Positions 1-10,395 of a stretch of 64,000 nt of DNA are shown here, piece by piece. The translations under genes were made by a program, and so were the position numbers. The stretch comes from Rhynchopus sp. YZ270_cl-10 (taxonomy: Eukaryota > Euglenozoa > Diplonemea > Diplonemida > Diplonemidae). Numbering within the stretch: the first letter of the stretch is position 1; the number at the start of each line of letters is the position of its first letter. The stretch covers positions 868,001-932,000 of the forward strand of contig OZ037913.1 of assembly GCA_964035575.1 (NCBI GenBank). The letters are read 5' to 3'. Under the pieces are notes generated by a model. The model was not told where the DNA came from, made no database searches, and was given only the letters and a program-made list of their open reading frames with translations.

Positions 1-291
1 CGGCTGCTTCTCAAATTGACACATGCGTTGCAGACAGAAGCTGATGAAAAGGACAGACTTCAAGCAGATCTGCACCAAGCCAAAGTAAACGCGGACGAGC
101 TGACAAACAACATCGACACACAACTTGCATGGATCCAAGCGGCACGTCTCCGCGAGGCACGAATGGAAGCAACAATCGAAGAACTCCGTCGAGGAGGGGG
201 AGCTGCAGCACCACCTGCACCAGTGGTGCACCCAATCGCGCATACTCCAGGGATCGACTCCCACCTTGCCTTTTTAATCTCGCCCGATTAG
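1..291 (+). CDS. 3' end of a coiled-coil protein (partial)
   Basis: The reading frame is open from the first base of the window and ends at TAG 289-291, so only the C-terminal 96 or so residues are visible. The first half is rich in Gln, Glu, Lys, Ala and Leu with heptad-like spacing (residues such as LQTEADEKDRLQADLHQAK), which suggests a coiled coil. The last 35 residues turn into a Gly/Ala/Pro-rich tail. No domain can be named. It is transcribed toward the carbamoyl phosphate synthetase gene, with under 200 bp between stop and next start. An upstream exon or start lies outside the window. Confidence 0.6.
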   Translation, partial: RLLLKLTHALQTEADEKDRLQADLHQAKVNADELTNNIDTQLAWIQAARLREARMEATIEELRRGGGAAAPPAPVVHPIAHTPGIDSHLAFLISPD

Positions 292-380
292 TTAATCTTT
301 TTTTTCTCTCTGCTTCTCCCCCGCCCCTAATGTATAGATTTGCAAAAAAAAAGTGTATTGCTATTGTCTTTTTTACAGCT

Positions 381-440
381 GATGCGCGATAACGATTGTG
401 ATCAAGGTGACGAAGGAGGCTTAGGTCTCATAGGCTTCTT
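381..440 (+). repeat. Degenerate copy of hairpin family A (ACGAGAG-loop element)
   Basis: Begins GATGCGCGATAACGATTGTG, matching the 5' arm of the copies at 21150 and 35446, then continues with a decayed version of the stem (AAGGTGAC ... GGCTTAGG). It is followed by a pyrimidine tract and TATATTGCAG at 461-470, a possible 3' splice site just before the start codon of the next gene, so it may lie in a 5'UTR intron. Confidence 0.5.
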
Positions 441-485
441 TTTTCTTCCCACAAAACGCCTATATTGCAGGGTCCTTCGGACATT

Positions 486-3400
486 ATGGGCTCCCCGGAT
501 CCAGCTTTCAAGGCTGACTTTGTTGAGTATGAGCTGAACCAGCCTGCAGGGCGTCTTCTGCTGGGAGACGGTACCGTTATCACCGGAAAGTCCTTCGGTG
601 CGAATGTGTCTGTTGCCGGCGAAGTTGTGTTCAACACCGGGATGGTTGGGTACCCGGAGTCGCTCACGGACCCTTCGTACAAGGGGCAGATTTTGGTGCT
701 CACCTACCCGCTGATCGGGAACTACGGTGTGCCCGACCGTGACGTCGTGGACGAGCATGGCCTTCCAAAGTACTTTGAGTCCTCGAAGGTGCAGGTGACT
801 GCCGTGATTGTGAGCGACTACAGCCCGGCACCAAGCCACTACGCCAGTACATGCTCCCTGGGGGCATGGCTGAAAGAGCACAACGTGCCCGCCCTGTACG
901 GGGTTGACACGCGTGCGTTGGTGAAGAAGATCAGGGACAACGGATCTCTCCTCGGGAAGCTCCACTTCGAGGGAACCGAGAACGTGCCGTTTGAGGACCC
1001 AAACAAGCGCAACCTGATTGCCGAGGTGTCGCGCAAGGAGGTGACGACCTTCGGAAACGGAAGCTTCCGTGTTGTGGCAGTGGACTGCGGTATCAAGAAC
1101 AACATCATCCGCTACTTCATGAACCACACCGACACCACGCTTGTCGTTGTCCCATGGGACTACGACTTCTCGGAGGAGAAGTGCGACGGGATCTTCCTCT
1201 CCAACGGACCCGGTGACCCGGAGATGATGGGCGTCACTGTCGCAAACCTGAAGAAATGCCTCGAGAAGGAGGTGCCCACACCCATCTTCGGAATCTGCAT
1301 GGGACACCAGCTTCTTGCCCTTGCAACCGGCGCAAAGACGTTCAAGATGAAGTTCGGAAACCGTGGAATGAACCAGCCCGTGATCGACATGCGTACCACC
1401 CGCTGCTACATCACCCCCCAGAACCACGGGTTCGCTGTCGACGAGAAGACCCTCCCCGCCGACTGGACACCGCTCTTCTACAACGCTAACGACTACACGA
1501 ACGAGGGTATCACACACATCTCCAAGCCCTTCTTCTCCGTGCAGTTCCACCCCGAGGCCATGGGTGGCCCCACCGACACGGACTTCCTGTTCAACATGTT
1601 CCTCGGACGCATCTCTGAGAAGAGCGCCCGTGTGACCACCGTGCCGATGTACAAGAAGCCCGACATGAAGAAGATTCTTCTCCTCGGAAGTGGTGGGCTC
1701 TCGATTGGGCAGGCGGGAGAGTTCGACTACTCTGGGTCGCAGGCGATCAAGGCGCTGAAGGAGGCGAACCTGAAGGTGATTCTTGTGAACCCCAACATCG
1801 CAACGTGCCAGACCTCTGCGGGCATGGCTGATGAGGTGTACTTCGAGCCGGTGACACTGGAGATGGTGACGAAGATCATCGAGAAGGAGCAGCCCGACGG
1901 TATCATGCTTCAGTTCGGAGGCCAGACGGCGCTGAACTGTGGAGTGCAGCTGCGCGATGCTGGCATCCTGAAGTACCACAACATCGAGGTGCTCGGAACA
2001 CAGGTCGACTGCATTGTGGCCACCGAGGACAGAGAGATCTTTGCACAGAAGCTTGAGGAGATTGGCGAGAAGGTCGCACAGAGCAAGATCGCGCTCGACA
2101 TGGATACTGCCATGGCTGCGGCACACGAGATCGGCTACCCTGTCCTCGTCCGCTCTGCCTTTGCGCTCGGTGGGCTTGGCTCTGGCTTCGCCGCAAACGA
2201 TGAGGAGATGAAGGAGCTCTGCGCTAAGGCGTTCAGCGGGTCCGACCAGATCATCGTCGACAAGTCGCTCAAGGGTTGGAAGGAGATCGAGTACGAGGTT
2301 GTGCGTGACGCAGGCGACAACTGCATCACCGTCTGCAACATGGAGAACTTCGACCCCCTCGGTGTGCACACCGGTGACTCCATCGTGGTCGCACCCAGTC
2401 AGACGCTGACGAACGATGAGTACTACCATCTCAGGAAGGTCGCCATCAAGATCGCCCGCCACATCGGCATTGTCGGAGAGTGCAACGTGCAGTACGCCGT
2501 CGACCCGCACACAAACGACTACTGCATCATCGAGATGAACGCACGTCTGTCGCGTTCCTCTGCGCTTGCGTCCAAGGCGACAGGATACCCTCTCGCGTAC
2601 GTGGCGGCCAAGCTTGCGCTTGGCATCCAGCTGCCCGACATCAAGAACGCCGTCACACAGAGCACCTGTGCGTGTTTCGAGCCCTCCCTCGACTACTGCG
2701 TCATCAAGTTCCCCCGCTGGGACATGCGTAAGTTCAGCCGTGTCTCATCCTCGATCGGATCCGCGATGAAGTCTGTCGGAGAAGTGATGTCCATCGGGCG
2801 GAAGTTTGAGGAGGCCTTCCAGAAGGGTCTGCGTATGGTTGACGGTGGTGTCGACGGCTTTGGGTATGCGCTCCTTCACCAACACAACGAAGGTGTCGCT
2901 CTTGCGGACAACTATCACACCATTCCAACAATTTATCACACAACCATTTCCACAGCGACCTTGCCGCCGCAGACGAGAACTCCTGCAGCGAGGAGGACCT
3001 GAACCACCAGCTCAGCAACCCCAGGTATGTCACCACAACACACCACACCAAGCACTGTTTTGTGCAAACATCACACCGTACTCCGCACTTCGGAGCCACC
3101 CGCGTACGGATACCCAACATTGCACCCTCCATGAGCTCTATTTCGTGCAGGAATTACAGTAACGCAACAAACACCGGTAGGGTAAAAACTAAGGTGGATT
3201 TTGGGATGTCAAAGCTCTAAGGAGGGTTTTTACCCCACCCCACTACCCAGACCTGATTCCAACACCACCACCCCCTCTACAGCGACCGCCGTATTTTCTC
3301 TATCGCGGTTGCGCTCTACCGTGGCTACGGTGTGGAGAAGGTGCACCAGCTGACCAACATCGACAGATGGTTCCTGAGGAAGCTCCAGAACCTCGTCGAC

Positions 3401-5696
3401 CTTGAGGCCAAGCTTGTCAAGGTGACCAAGCCCATGCGCACGGACCTCCTTGTCCTTGCAAAGCAGTTTGGGTTCAGCGACAAGAGCATTGCACGCAACG
3501 TCCGCGCCACAGAGGAGGAGGTATGACCACAACACAACACCACCCAGCTGTACACATTTCGTATTACCGTAAGCAGTAAGGAATTACCCTTCCTTCCCCC
3601 TAAAAAAAAACCTCAAAAAAAACACACAACACTCAGATCCGTGCCATGCGTATCAAGCACCAGATCATCCCGGTTGTGAAGCAGATCGACACCCTTGCGG
3701 CGGAGTTCCCTGCCAAGACGAACTACCTGTACACGACGTACAACGGCCTTGAGAATGGTATGAGGGGGTTTTTTTTTATGCGAAAAAATTACATCAAATC
3801 CACAAAACAGACCTGAACTTCCCCGGCGGTGGTGTGATTGTGCTTGGATGTGGAGCGTACCGTATTGGAAGCTCGTGCGAGTTCGATTGGTGTGCGGTGA
3901 GCTGCGTGCGCACCCTGAACAAGCTCGGCCTGCGCTCGATCGTGATCAACTACAACCCCGAGACTGTCTCGACCGACTACGACGAGAGCGACCGCCTCTA
4001 CTTTGAGGAGCTGTCCCTTGAGTCTGTCATCGACATCTACCACAGAGAGGGTGCCCGTGGGGTATGCAATCACTCACTTTTTTTTATCCATTTTTTGAAA
4101 CCGAGAGGCTTTTTCATTGTTTGTAAGCATCCCAAAGGTGATATTTCTTTACGCCATGTTTAACCTCACACTTCAGGTTGTCGTCTCCGTTGGAGGTCAG
4201 ATCCCGAACAACCTTGTGATCCCTCTGTCCAAGGCCGGGGTGACCATTCTGGGTACCAGCCCGCAGAGCATTGATATGTGCGAGGACAGGAACAAATTCA
4301 GCAAGCTGTGCGACGACCTGAGCATCGACCAGCCGAAGTGGATTGACGCGTGCTCCGTGGAGGAGGCGAAGGAGTTTGCGAAGCGTGTGGAGTACCCGGT
4401 GTTGGTGCGGCCGTCGTATGTGCTGTCGGGGGCTGCGATGAACGTGGCGGACAACGAGGCGGACCTGGTGGACTACCTGCAGCAGGCGACGAATGTGAAC
4501 CGCGAACACCCTGTGGTGCTGTCGAAGTTCATCAAGAACGCGAAGGAGGTTGAGATGGACGCCGTCGTCAAGGACGGACGCATCGTCAACTACGCTGTCT
4601 CCGAGCACGTCGAGAACGCAGGTGTGCACTCCGGTGACGCGACCCTCGTCCTCCCTGCACAGAAGCTCTACGTCGAGACCGTGCGTCGCATCAAGCGCAC
4701 CATGGGTGCACTCTGCCAACGCCTCAACATCACCGGCCCCGTCAACGCACAGTTCCTCTCCAAGAACAACGACATCAAGGTATACAGCAACCCCAACCCT
4801 GTCACAACACCCCACCCCAACAGATCATCGAGGTCAACCTGCGTGCAAGCCGTTCCTTCCCATTCGTCTCAAAGACGTTCGATGTCAACTTCATCGAGCT
4901 TGCCACCCGCGCCATGGTATGCCCCTTCACACACCCTTTTCTCATCACACCTTTCTCTTCTACCTAGGTCGGCGCACCGGTGGTCCCATACCAAATCAAC
5001 CTGTACGACACGGAGTGGGTGTGCTGCAAGAGCCCGATGTTCTCCTTCACACGTCTGCAGGGTGCCGACCCTATTACACGCGTGGAGATGGCGAGCACAG
5101 GAGAGGTGGCCTGCTTCGGTCTGGACCAGCACGAGGCCCTGTTGAAGTCGATGATGTCAACTGGCTTCAAATTCCCTACCAAGACACGCGCCATTCTGGT
5201 GTCGCTTGGACCCATGAAGGCGAAGGTCGCATTCATCAGCTACATGAAGAGTCTTGCCAAGATGGGGTACAAGCTGTACTGCACAGAGAAAACCTATGCG
5301 TTCTACAAGGCAGAGGGTGTGCCGTGTCTGCCTGTGACAAAGCCGGGCAGCAGTGATACGGACATCCCGAATGCCGAGGAGATGATTAAGACGAACCAGG
5401 TGGACCTTGTGATGAACGTGCCGCTCTCGTTCTCGTCGACGAACATGACGGCGGGGTACAGGATGCGTCGTGCCTCTGTTGACTTTGGTGTTTCTCTGAT
5501 CACGAACATCCAGCTTGCCGTGGGTCTTGTCCAGGCTCTGGAGCGTGTTGACATCACCCGCCTCTCTGTGCGTTCGTGGAACGAATACGTCAAGCCCGGC
5601 TACAGGGCCAAGGCCCTTGAGGTCCAGCCAGGCACCACCCCACAGCACCGTCCCCTCATCGCAATGAAGTCGCTCCCCGGAACGATGCAGTGGTGA
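486..5696 (+). CDS. Carbamoyl phosphate synthetase II, glutamine-hydrolysing (GATase-CPS fusion)
   Basis: Makes carbamoyl phosphate from glutamine, bicarbonate and 2 ATP, the first step of de novo pyrimidine synthesis, in the cytosol. Eight exons join in phase: 486-2863, 2956-3024, 3283-3520, 3637-3757, 3811-4061, 4177-4779, 4824-4916, 4968-5696, giving 1493 residues, the usual length for this fusion. Residues 1-385 are the class I glutaminase with the nucleophile in FGICMGHQ (Cys271) and the partners in QFHPEA (His355, Glu357). About residue 393 onward are the two ATP-grasp synthetase halves ([31 protein letters not shown]), and the C terminus is an MGS-like allosteric domain. Introns are 44-258 nt, six starting GTATG and one GTATAC. 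No dihydroorotase or aspartate transcarbamylase follows. The start is ATG 486; an in-frame upstream TTG is unlikely because a splice-acceptor-like TTGCAG lies between. Confidence 0.95.
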
Positions 5697-7664
5697 TGTT
5701 AGTGCTGCGTGTGACACAAAAGCTCGGGTGGAATTCTTTCGATGTGACATTGTATCCTCGTTTCCCCCCCTGCAAAATGCCGATAGTGAAGGGAACTGTT
5801 TTTTTAAAAACTAGGGATTTTTTTTAGGTGACTAAGCATGTTGAGGTTGTTCATCTAATATATTGGGTGTTGTGGTATTGTGGAGTGGGGGAGGAAAACC
5901 CTTTTTTCAAAAAGAAAAAAAGTTTTTCGTTTTGTTTTGCTTGTTGTTGGTTTTGAGATGAGGCTTGGATGGTGGTCATCCTAAATCAATCTTTTTTCTT
6001 TTTTATATTTTCCGAAACAAAAAGACAAAAAAAAAAAATCATCAAAATCAGTTGCTGACATTTTTTTTCTTCACCCCCTACCTGTGTCTGCGCCTTCTCC
6101 CCCCCCTTAACGACCAGCACAGTTATCAACATTCACTTCTTACAGCCATTTGTTTTTTCCGCGCTTTCAACTTTTTCTTTTACTTTTCATTTTCTTTTGA
6201 AGTATCTGTCCTTCTCCTACCTTCCGCCGCGTCTGTCAATCAACTGCACCTTTTTTTTCTTCTTTTTCTGAATTCCCTGCCAAGCAGGAAAGTACTCAGA
6301 GACAAACGGGGAAAAACGAACAAAAAAACAAGCAAACACATAAACAAACAAAAACACGAACACAAACCACCAAAAGGCTCAAAACCGGGATACAGGGTTT
6401 TCCTGGGCTTTCCCAAGGAAATAACACCCTTAAACAGCCTTCATAGAATGAGGTGACACCCGTCTTTATTGAGTACTAAAAAATTGACCCAAAAAAAAAA
6501 AAAATCTACAGCAAATCAAAACGTAGGTTTCAACTTTAAAGTTATGATAACCCATTCCCCCCAAAAAAACCCCCCTCATATAGTGGTGTTCATCTTCGGG
6601 TGTCTATACTAAAACAACCAAGTTTTCAAAAAAAAACCCCCCTTTTTTTTTTTGTGTGTGGCGTGAGAAAAGAAAGAATATAACGGGATAGCCGGAACAG
6701 CTTTCCAGGGGTTCTTTTTGTTTCCCTTTGAGAGTGATACAAAACTGCATATTTATTTGAAGATGTTTTTGGATCATTTTTTCAGGAATAGAATAGGAAA
6801 CACTGGAATTTGCTGTTCAAATGACATTCCGTTTCTTTGTGTACGCAACTAACAACCCAAAAAAAAAAAAAAACAAAACCAACTTGATAAATTCAATGAA
6901 TAAAAAAAGGTACCATTTCCCATTTTCCCCCTAAAACTATCAGATAAAAACCGGCCGTATCCGCCGAGAACACACAAAAAAAAGAAGAAGAAAAAGAAAC
7001 AAAAGAACAGGATTTTGGAATGATACCCACAATATGGACTTATTCTTGAGAGGATAAGTTGTTTATCAGTGGCCCTTCTTGTTGTACTTTTTGTCTTTTT
7101 TTCTATTTTTGAACACCAAAATTTTTCACCAAAAAAACACATCGGGTTGAAGTACAGCAGAGTGAAGAAAGTGGAGTGGGGGGGGTGTTGTGGGGGGGGA
7201 AAGAAAGGGAGGGAAACAAACAAACCATCAAGATTTTTCTTAGTTTCTTGCTTTACTGTACCAGACCCCAGCATTGTTCTGCGATGCCACAACAAAAAAA
7301 AAAAAAACGATCAAAAAGATTTGAACGAAAAACAAAGGGTTATCTTGTTGTTGTATCGACGCATCGCTCTAGAAATATCTGGACTCAAATGTAAGCCTTT
7401 TTCTACGGAAAGGTATAGACGCAGATCGTTCTCAACACCGCTTAATAGAGTAACTTCAAGATTTTCAACTATTTTTTAAATTTTTCAGTAGCTTGGTTGC
7501 AGATTACAGAAGAGGGGGTTTTTTTTTACAGAAGGTGTGAAAGGAAGGCCCTTCTTTCTTCTGTAATCAAAAATCCAGCAAAAAAATTATTCACTTAACA
7601 AAACTCCCCCACCTCATCTCATCTCATTCAGAAAAAAAACCCCCCCCAACCAAATTTAAAAAAT
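5697..7664. other. Intergenic region, no gene seen
   Basis: AT-rich with many A and T homopolymers. No frame looks coding. It holds a family C hairpin (6578-6630), and a weak echo of family A at 5826-5865 (GGTGACTAAGCATG, then GTTCATCTAATAT). A CATCTCATCTCATTCAG tract just before the VMA21-like gene could be a 5'UTR splice acceptor. Confidence 0.6.
6578..6630 (+). repeat. Hairpin family C, copy 1 (TTCG tetraloop)
   Basis: ATATAGTGG, then CATC-TTCG-GGTG, then CTATACTA and AACAACCAAGTTTTC followed by A's. The inner stem is capped by a UUCG tetraloop closed by C-G; the outer stem is TAGTG with TACTA. Matches copies at 36523 and 60550. Confidence 0.75.
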
Positions 7665-8339
7665 ATGGGACGGTCAAAGAAGAAGTCTGCTCCCACCGAG
7701 ACGACTGAGAATGTGACTGATACTGCAGCACCCACACCAACACCATCACCCGCACCCACCACATCTAACTCCAAAAAGGCGAAGAAGGCGAAGGTTGAGA
7801 CACCTACAGCGAGTACACCTGCCACCAATGGAGGCAAATCTCAGGAAAAGAAGGTGAAATCTGAAGAGACATCCGATGCAAGCAAAGCCAAGGCAAAGAA
7901 AGCGAAGAACGCAAAGAAGCCCGATCCATCCAGCGAAGGAATGGACGCAGACTTCGCAGCGCTGTCCGAGGCCGAGCGGACCGATGAGTACCAGAAGGCC
8001 CTCCGCAGCCATGACATCAACATTTTCAATATTGGCGAGCGTCTGGAGCAGTTCAGCCGGTTTCAACGGAGTTTGCTTCAGCCGGAGGCGCGTGAGGTGC
8101 TGAAGAAATTCGTTTATGCGTCGCTGTGCATGTTGGTCCTACCGATTGCATCTTTCTTCATGGCGTGCGACGTCTTTGCCTCCCAAGGGTACGACCACAA
8201 CACCTCTCTTACATACGGTGCCTGTGTGGCAGGGCTGGTCGTGCAAGTAGTCGCCTTCGGTTATGTGTACATCGCAATCCTCGAGGAAAGGGAAATAAAC
8301 GCAAAGAAAGCGCTTCTCGAAGGGAAGAAAACCAAATAG
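7665..8339 (+). CDS. VMA21-like V-ATPase assembly factor
   Basis: VMA21 is an ER membrane chaperone that helps assemble the Vo sector of the vacuolar H+-ATPase. This 224-residue protein has two membrane segments, about 149-171 (FVYASLCMLVLPIASFF) and 181-206 (TYGACVAGLVVQVVAFGYVY), separated by a short loop. It ends EGKKTK, a KKXX ER-retrieval signal like that of yeast Vma21. The membrane part matches the family in order and spacing. Unusual is the N-terminal extension of roughly 140 residues, rich in Thr/Pro then Lys/Ala (KKAKKAKVE, KAKAKKAKNAKKP); known VMA21 proteins are about 80-110 residues in total. Single exon, A-rich leader before ATG 7665. The assignment rests on topology, the VLPIASFF-type first helix and the retrieval signal. 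Confidence 0.72.
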   Translation: MGRSKKKSAPTETTENVTDTAAPTPTPSPAPTTSNSKKAKKAKVETPTASTPATNGGKSQEKKVKSEETSDASKAKAKKAKNAKKPDPSSEGMDADFAALSEAERTDEYQKALRSHDINIFNIGERLEQFSRFQRSLLQPEAREVLKKFVYASLCMLVLPIASFFMACDVFASQGYDHNTSLTYGACVAGLVVQVVAFGYVYIAILEEREINAKKALLEGKKTK

Positions 8340-8800
8340 GGGGGTTTTTTTTTGTGAAAATAGTGTGAGGTTGAACCTGGTTGGGGTGGAAAAAAATAAC
8401 GTTTTTTTTCCCCCCCTCAAGGCAGTGTGGGAAGGAAATTAACCAAATGTTAACGTGATAAAAAAAAGTATAAGGGGAAGAGGGGGATTCTTTTTTGGTC
8501 AATCTCCCACTCTCCCTCCCAAAACCATTTTTTATAACAGAGGTCCCACTTTTCATCCTTCATTTACACAAAAAAAAATGTTCGCACAATTGTTACCATT
8601 GTGAGGCGTTTTTTTTTTTCTCTTTTCCCCCCTCTCTCTCTCACTTCTCACTTCTCTCTTGGGGACTGAGTACGAGAATTGATTTCATTTTTCTTTTTTT
8701 CTTCTCTTATTTGTTGGCACCCTCTTTGCTTTCTTTTCGTTTCATTTAAGAAAAGAAAGTATATGAAATAACTTTTGTCTTCTCTTTTCCCCAAAAAAAA
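8340..8800. other. Intergenic region with a family G hairpin
   Basis: No gene. T/C-rich. A perfect 10-bp stem, CTTTCTTTTC (8729-8738) with GAAAAGAAAG (8750-8759), followed by TATATGAA, matches hairpins at 22154 and 28447. The spacer ends in an A9 run directly before ATG 8801. Confidence 0.6.
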
Positions 8801-10066
8801 ATGAAGCACGACCCACGTCAAGAGAGCATCCGCGATGTTGCCAGACATGCCTATGAACGTGAAATGGAGCGTCGGCTCCACGAACAACAAGAAGAGTACC
8901 GTAAGAGCAAGACCACACCCTGTCAAAAACCGAGAGCCACCCGGAGGAAGGTGCGAAAGGCTTCTGTTCCTCTGGGGGACAGTTTTACTAACGATGGACC
9001 TTGTATTAGGATGAAGGATTTGATGAAACGGCTGCCCCCTGGGCAGGTTGTAGCGCCTGGTTTGCGTTTAAGTCTGCACAGCAATTCTTTGACGCGAAGT
9101 GAGAGGAAAAGCCAGAAGCGTCTCCTTGCCAGGGGAAAGGAGGAATGCAGATGGATGAGGGTACCTCCAGATGCTGTCGCGCATGTTGATACCGATGAGA
9201 TGTTGGAACGGCTCGAAACCTTTGCTTTGCACACCGCTTCTGCTCCCCCTCGTCCTTCCTTCAGACCGAGCAGTGGGATTGACTTCACACAACACTCATT
9301 TCGCCACCTTGTTGACAATGTAGCTGACCAGAACACACCGAGCCGTGGTTATGGAACCGCCATAAAACCTACCAAACGGGTGACCCAAATGATCTCACAA
9401 AGTCGCTGCCAATCTGCTCCGCCGAAGCCAACACACCAAACACAAGACGACATCAACAACTCAAACCGCTGCTCCTCTGCCACCCCCCCAACTGAACTCC
9501 CCGAACCCGACCTACCCATTTCCCCTATGAAGAATACTCACGACTCTCCTACCTATATTGCCAAAGACGAGGCAGAACCTACAGAGACGGTACAATCAGA
9601 ACACCGCATCCACCCCGAGGACGAACAAGGTGCGCGAGAGAGAAAGCGGTTGGAGCTTTGTGTCGAGCACCATGGCAGGGTATATCGTGTAGGGGAACAC
9701 CCGAAGCTTCCATTGCCGTTAGAGACGTGGGTGCCGGAGGAAAATGTTGCGGGGGAGCGGGCCTCTGAGCTGGGCCCTGCGCGTATCGTTCCTATCGCGC
9801 AACCCACAGTCCGGCAGTTGGACCAGAAAATCAGTAGAATCTCCTCCGCCAAGCCGAAGCACTACCCGACCCGCACAACAGTCCTCGGTGTCCCCACGGT
9901 AGGTGAATGGCGGTATATGAACACAATGCTAAGAGGAAAGCTGGAGCGTGCGCAGGTCATGCTTTATAAGGCAGATGAGGTCGTTGTGACCCCGCATGAA
10001 CGACGGAAGATGCCGCTCCCTCATCATCTGGCATACCGAACCAAAGGGGGTCTGCGGAATTATTGA
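8801..10066 (+). CDS. Unknown basic protein, 421 residues
   Basis: I do not recognise this protein. It is intronless. Residues 1-55 are highly charged and helical (YEREMERRLHEQQEEYRK), typical of a short coiled coil or microtubule-binding stretch. The middle (about 180-290) is Ser/Pro/Thr-rich and probably disordered. About 290-421 is again ordered-looking (VPTVGEWRYMNTMLRGKLE) and ends basic. Composition resembles cytoskeletal or basal-body proteins of flagellates, which is inference only. Start chosen at ATG 8801, preceded by an A9 run like other genes here. Confidence 0.72.
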   Translation: MKHDPRQESIRDVARHAYEREMERRLHEQQEEYRKSKTTPCQKPRATRRKVRKASVPLGDSFTNDGPCIRMKDLMKRLPPGQVVAPGLRLSLHSNSLTRSERKSQKRLLARGKEECRWMRVPPDAVAHVDTDEMLERLETFALHTASAPPRPSFRPSSGIDFTQHSFRHLVDNVADQNTPSRGYGTAIKPTKRVTQMISQSRCQSAPPKPTHQTQDDINNSNRCSSATPPTELPEPDLPISPMKNTHDSPTYIAKDEAEPTETVQSEHRIHPEDEQGARERKRLELCVEHHGRVYRVGEHPKLPLPLETWVPEENVAGERASELGPARIVPIAQPTVRQLDQKISRISSAKPKHYPTRTTVLGVPTVGEWRYMNTMLRGKLERAQVMLYKADEVVVTPHERRKMPLPHHLAYRTKGGLRNY

Positions 10067-10393
10067 TTTGCATTTTTTTTTTATTGCGTATTTGACGTGG
10101 GTAGCGTACCAACTAAACAAAAGACGACGAGGTGTTCATTATTTTTTAAATTAAGTTTCTCACCCTCTGGACTTCCATTCAAAAAAAAGAATTTGTCTTT
10201 GATCATTATTTGGCCCTTTTTAGGGCATTTCTTTACACCGGTTCAGCGAGATGCGATTTTATTGATACCTTGCATTGGGTGACCATGCGACCCTACAAGG
10301 GGTGAACGAAGGTTGGAAAAAGGTGTTTTTTTTTTTTTTTTGTTGATGGAAACCACCCCCTATCTCTTCATTCTTATTACCCCCCCCCCCCCC
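10067..10393. other. Short spacer ending in poly-C
   Basis: No gene. T-rich, ending with about 13 consecutive C's (10381-10393), the target site of the following element. Confidence 0.6.
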
Positions 10394-10395
10394 TA

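Noticed and set aside
402-2510. A 702-codon open frame on the minus strand opposite carbamoyl phosphate synthetase
   Set aside because: It is the mirror of a G/C-biased codon pattern in the real gene; it has no recognisable domain, while the plus strand is fully conserved.
5964-6456. T- and A-rich open frames in spacers such as this one
   Set aside because: Phe/Lys-rich low-complexity translations caused by homopolymers; no codon bias of the real genes.
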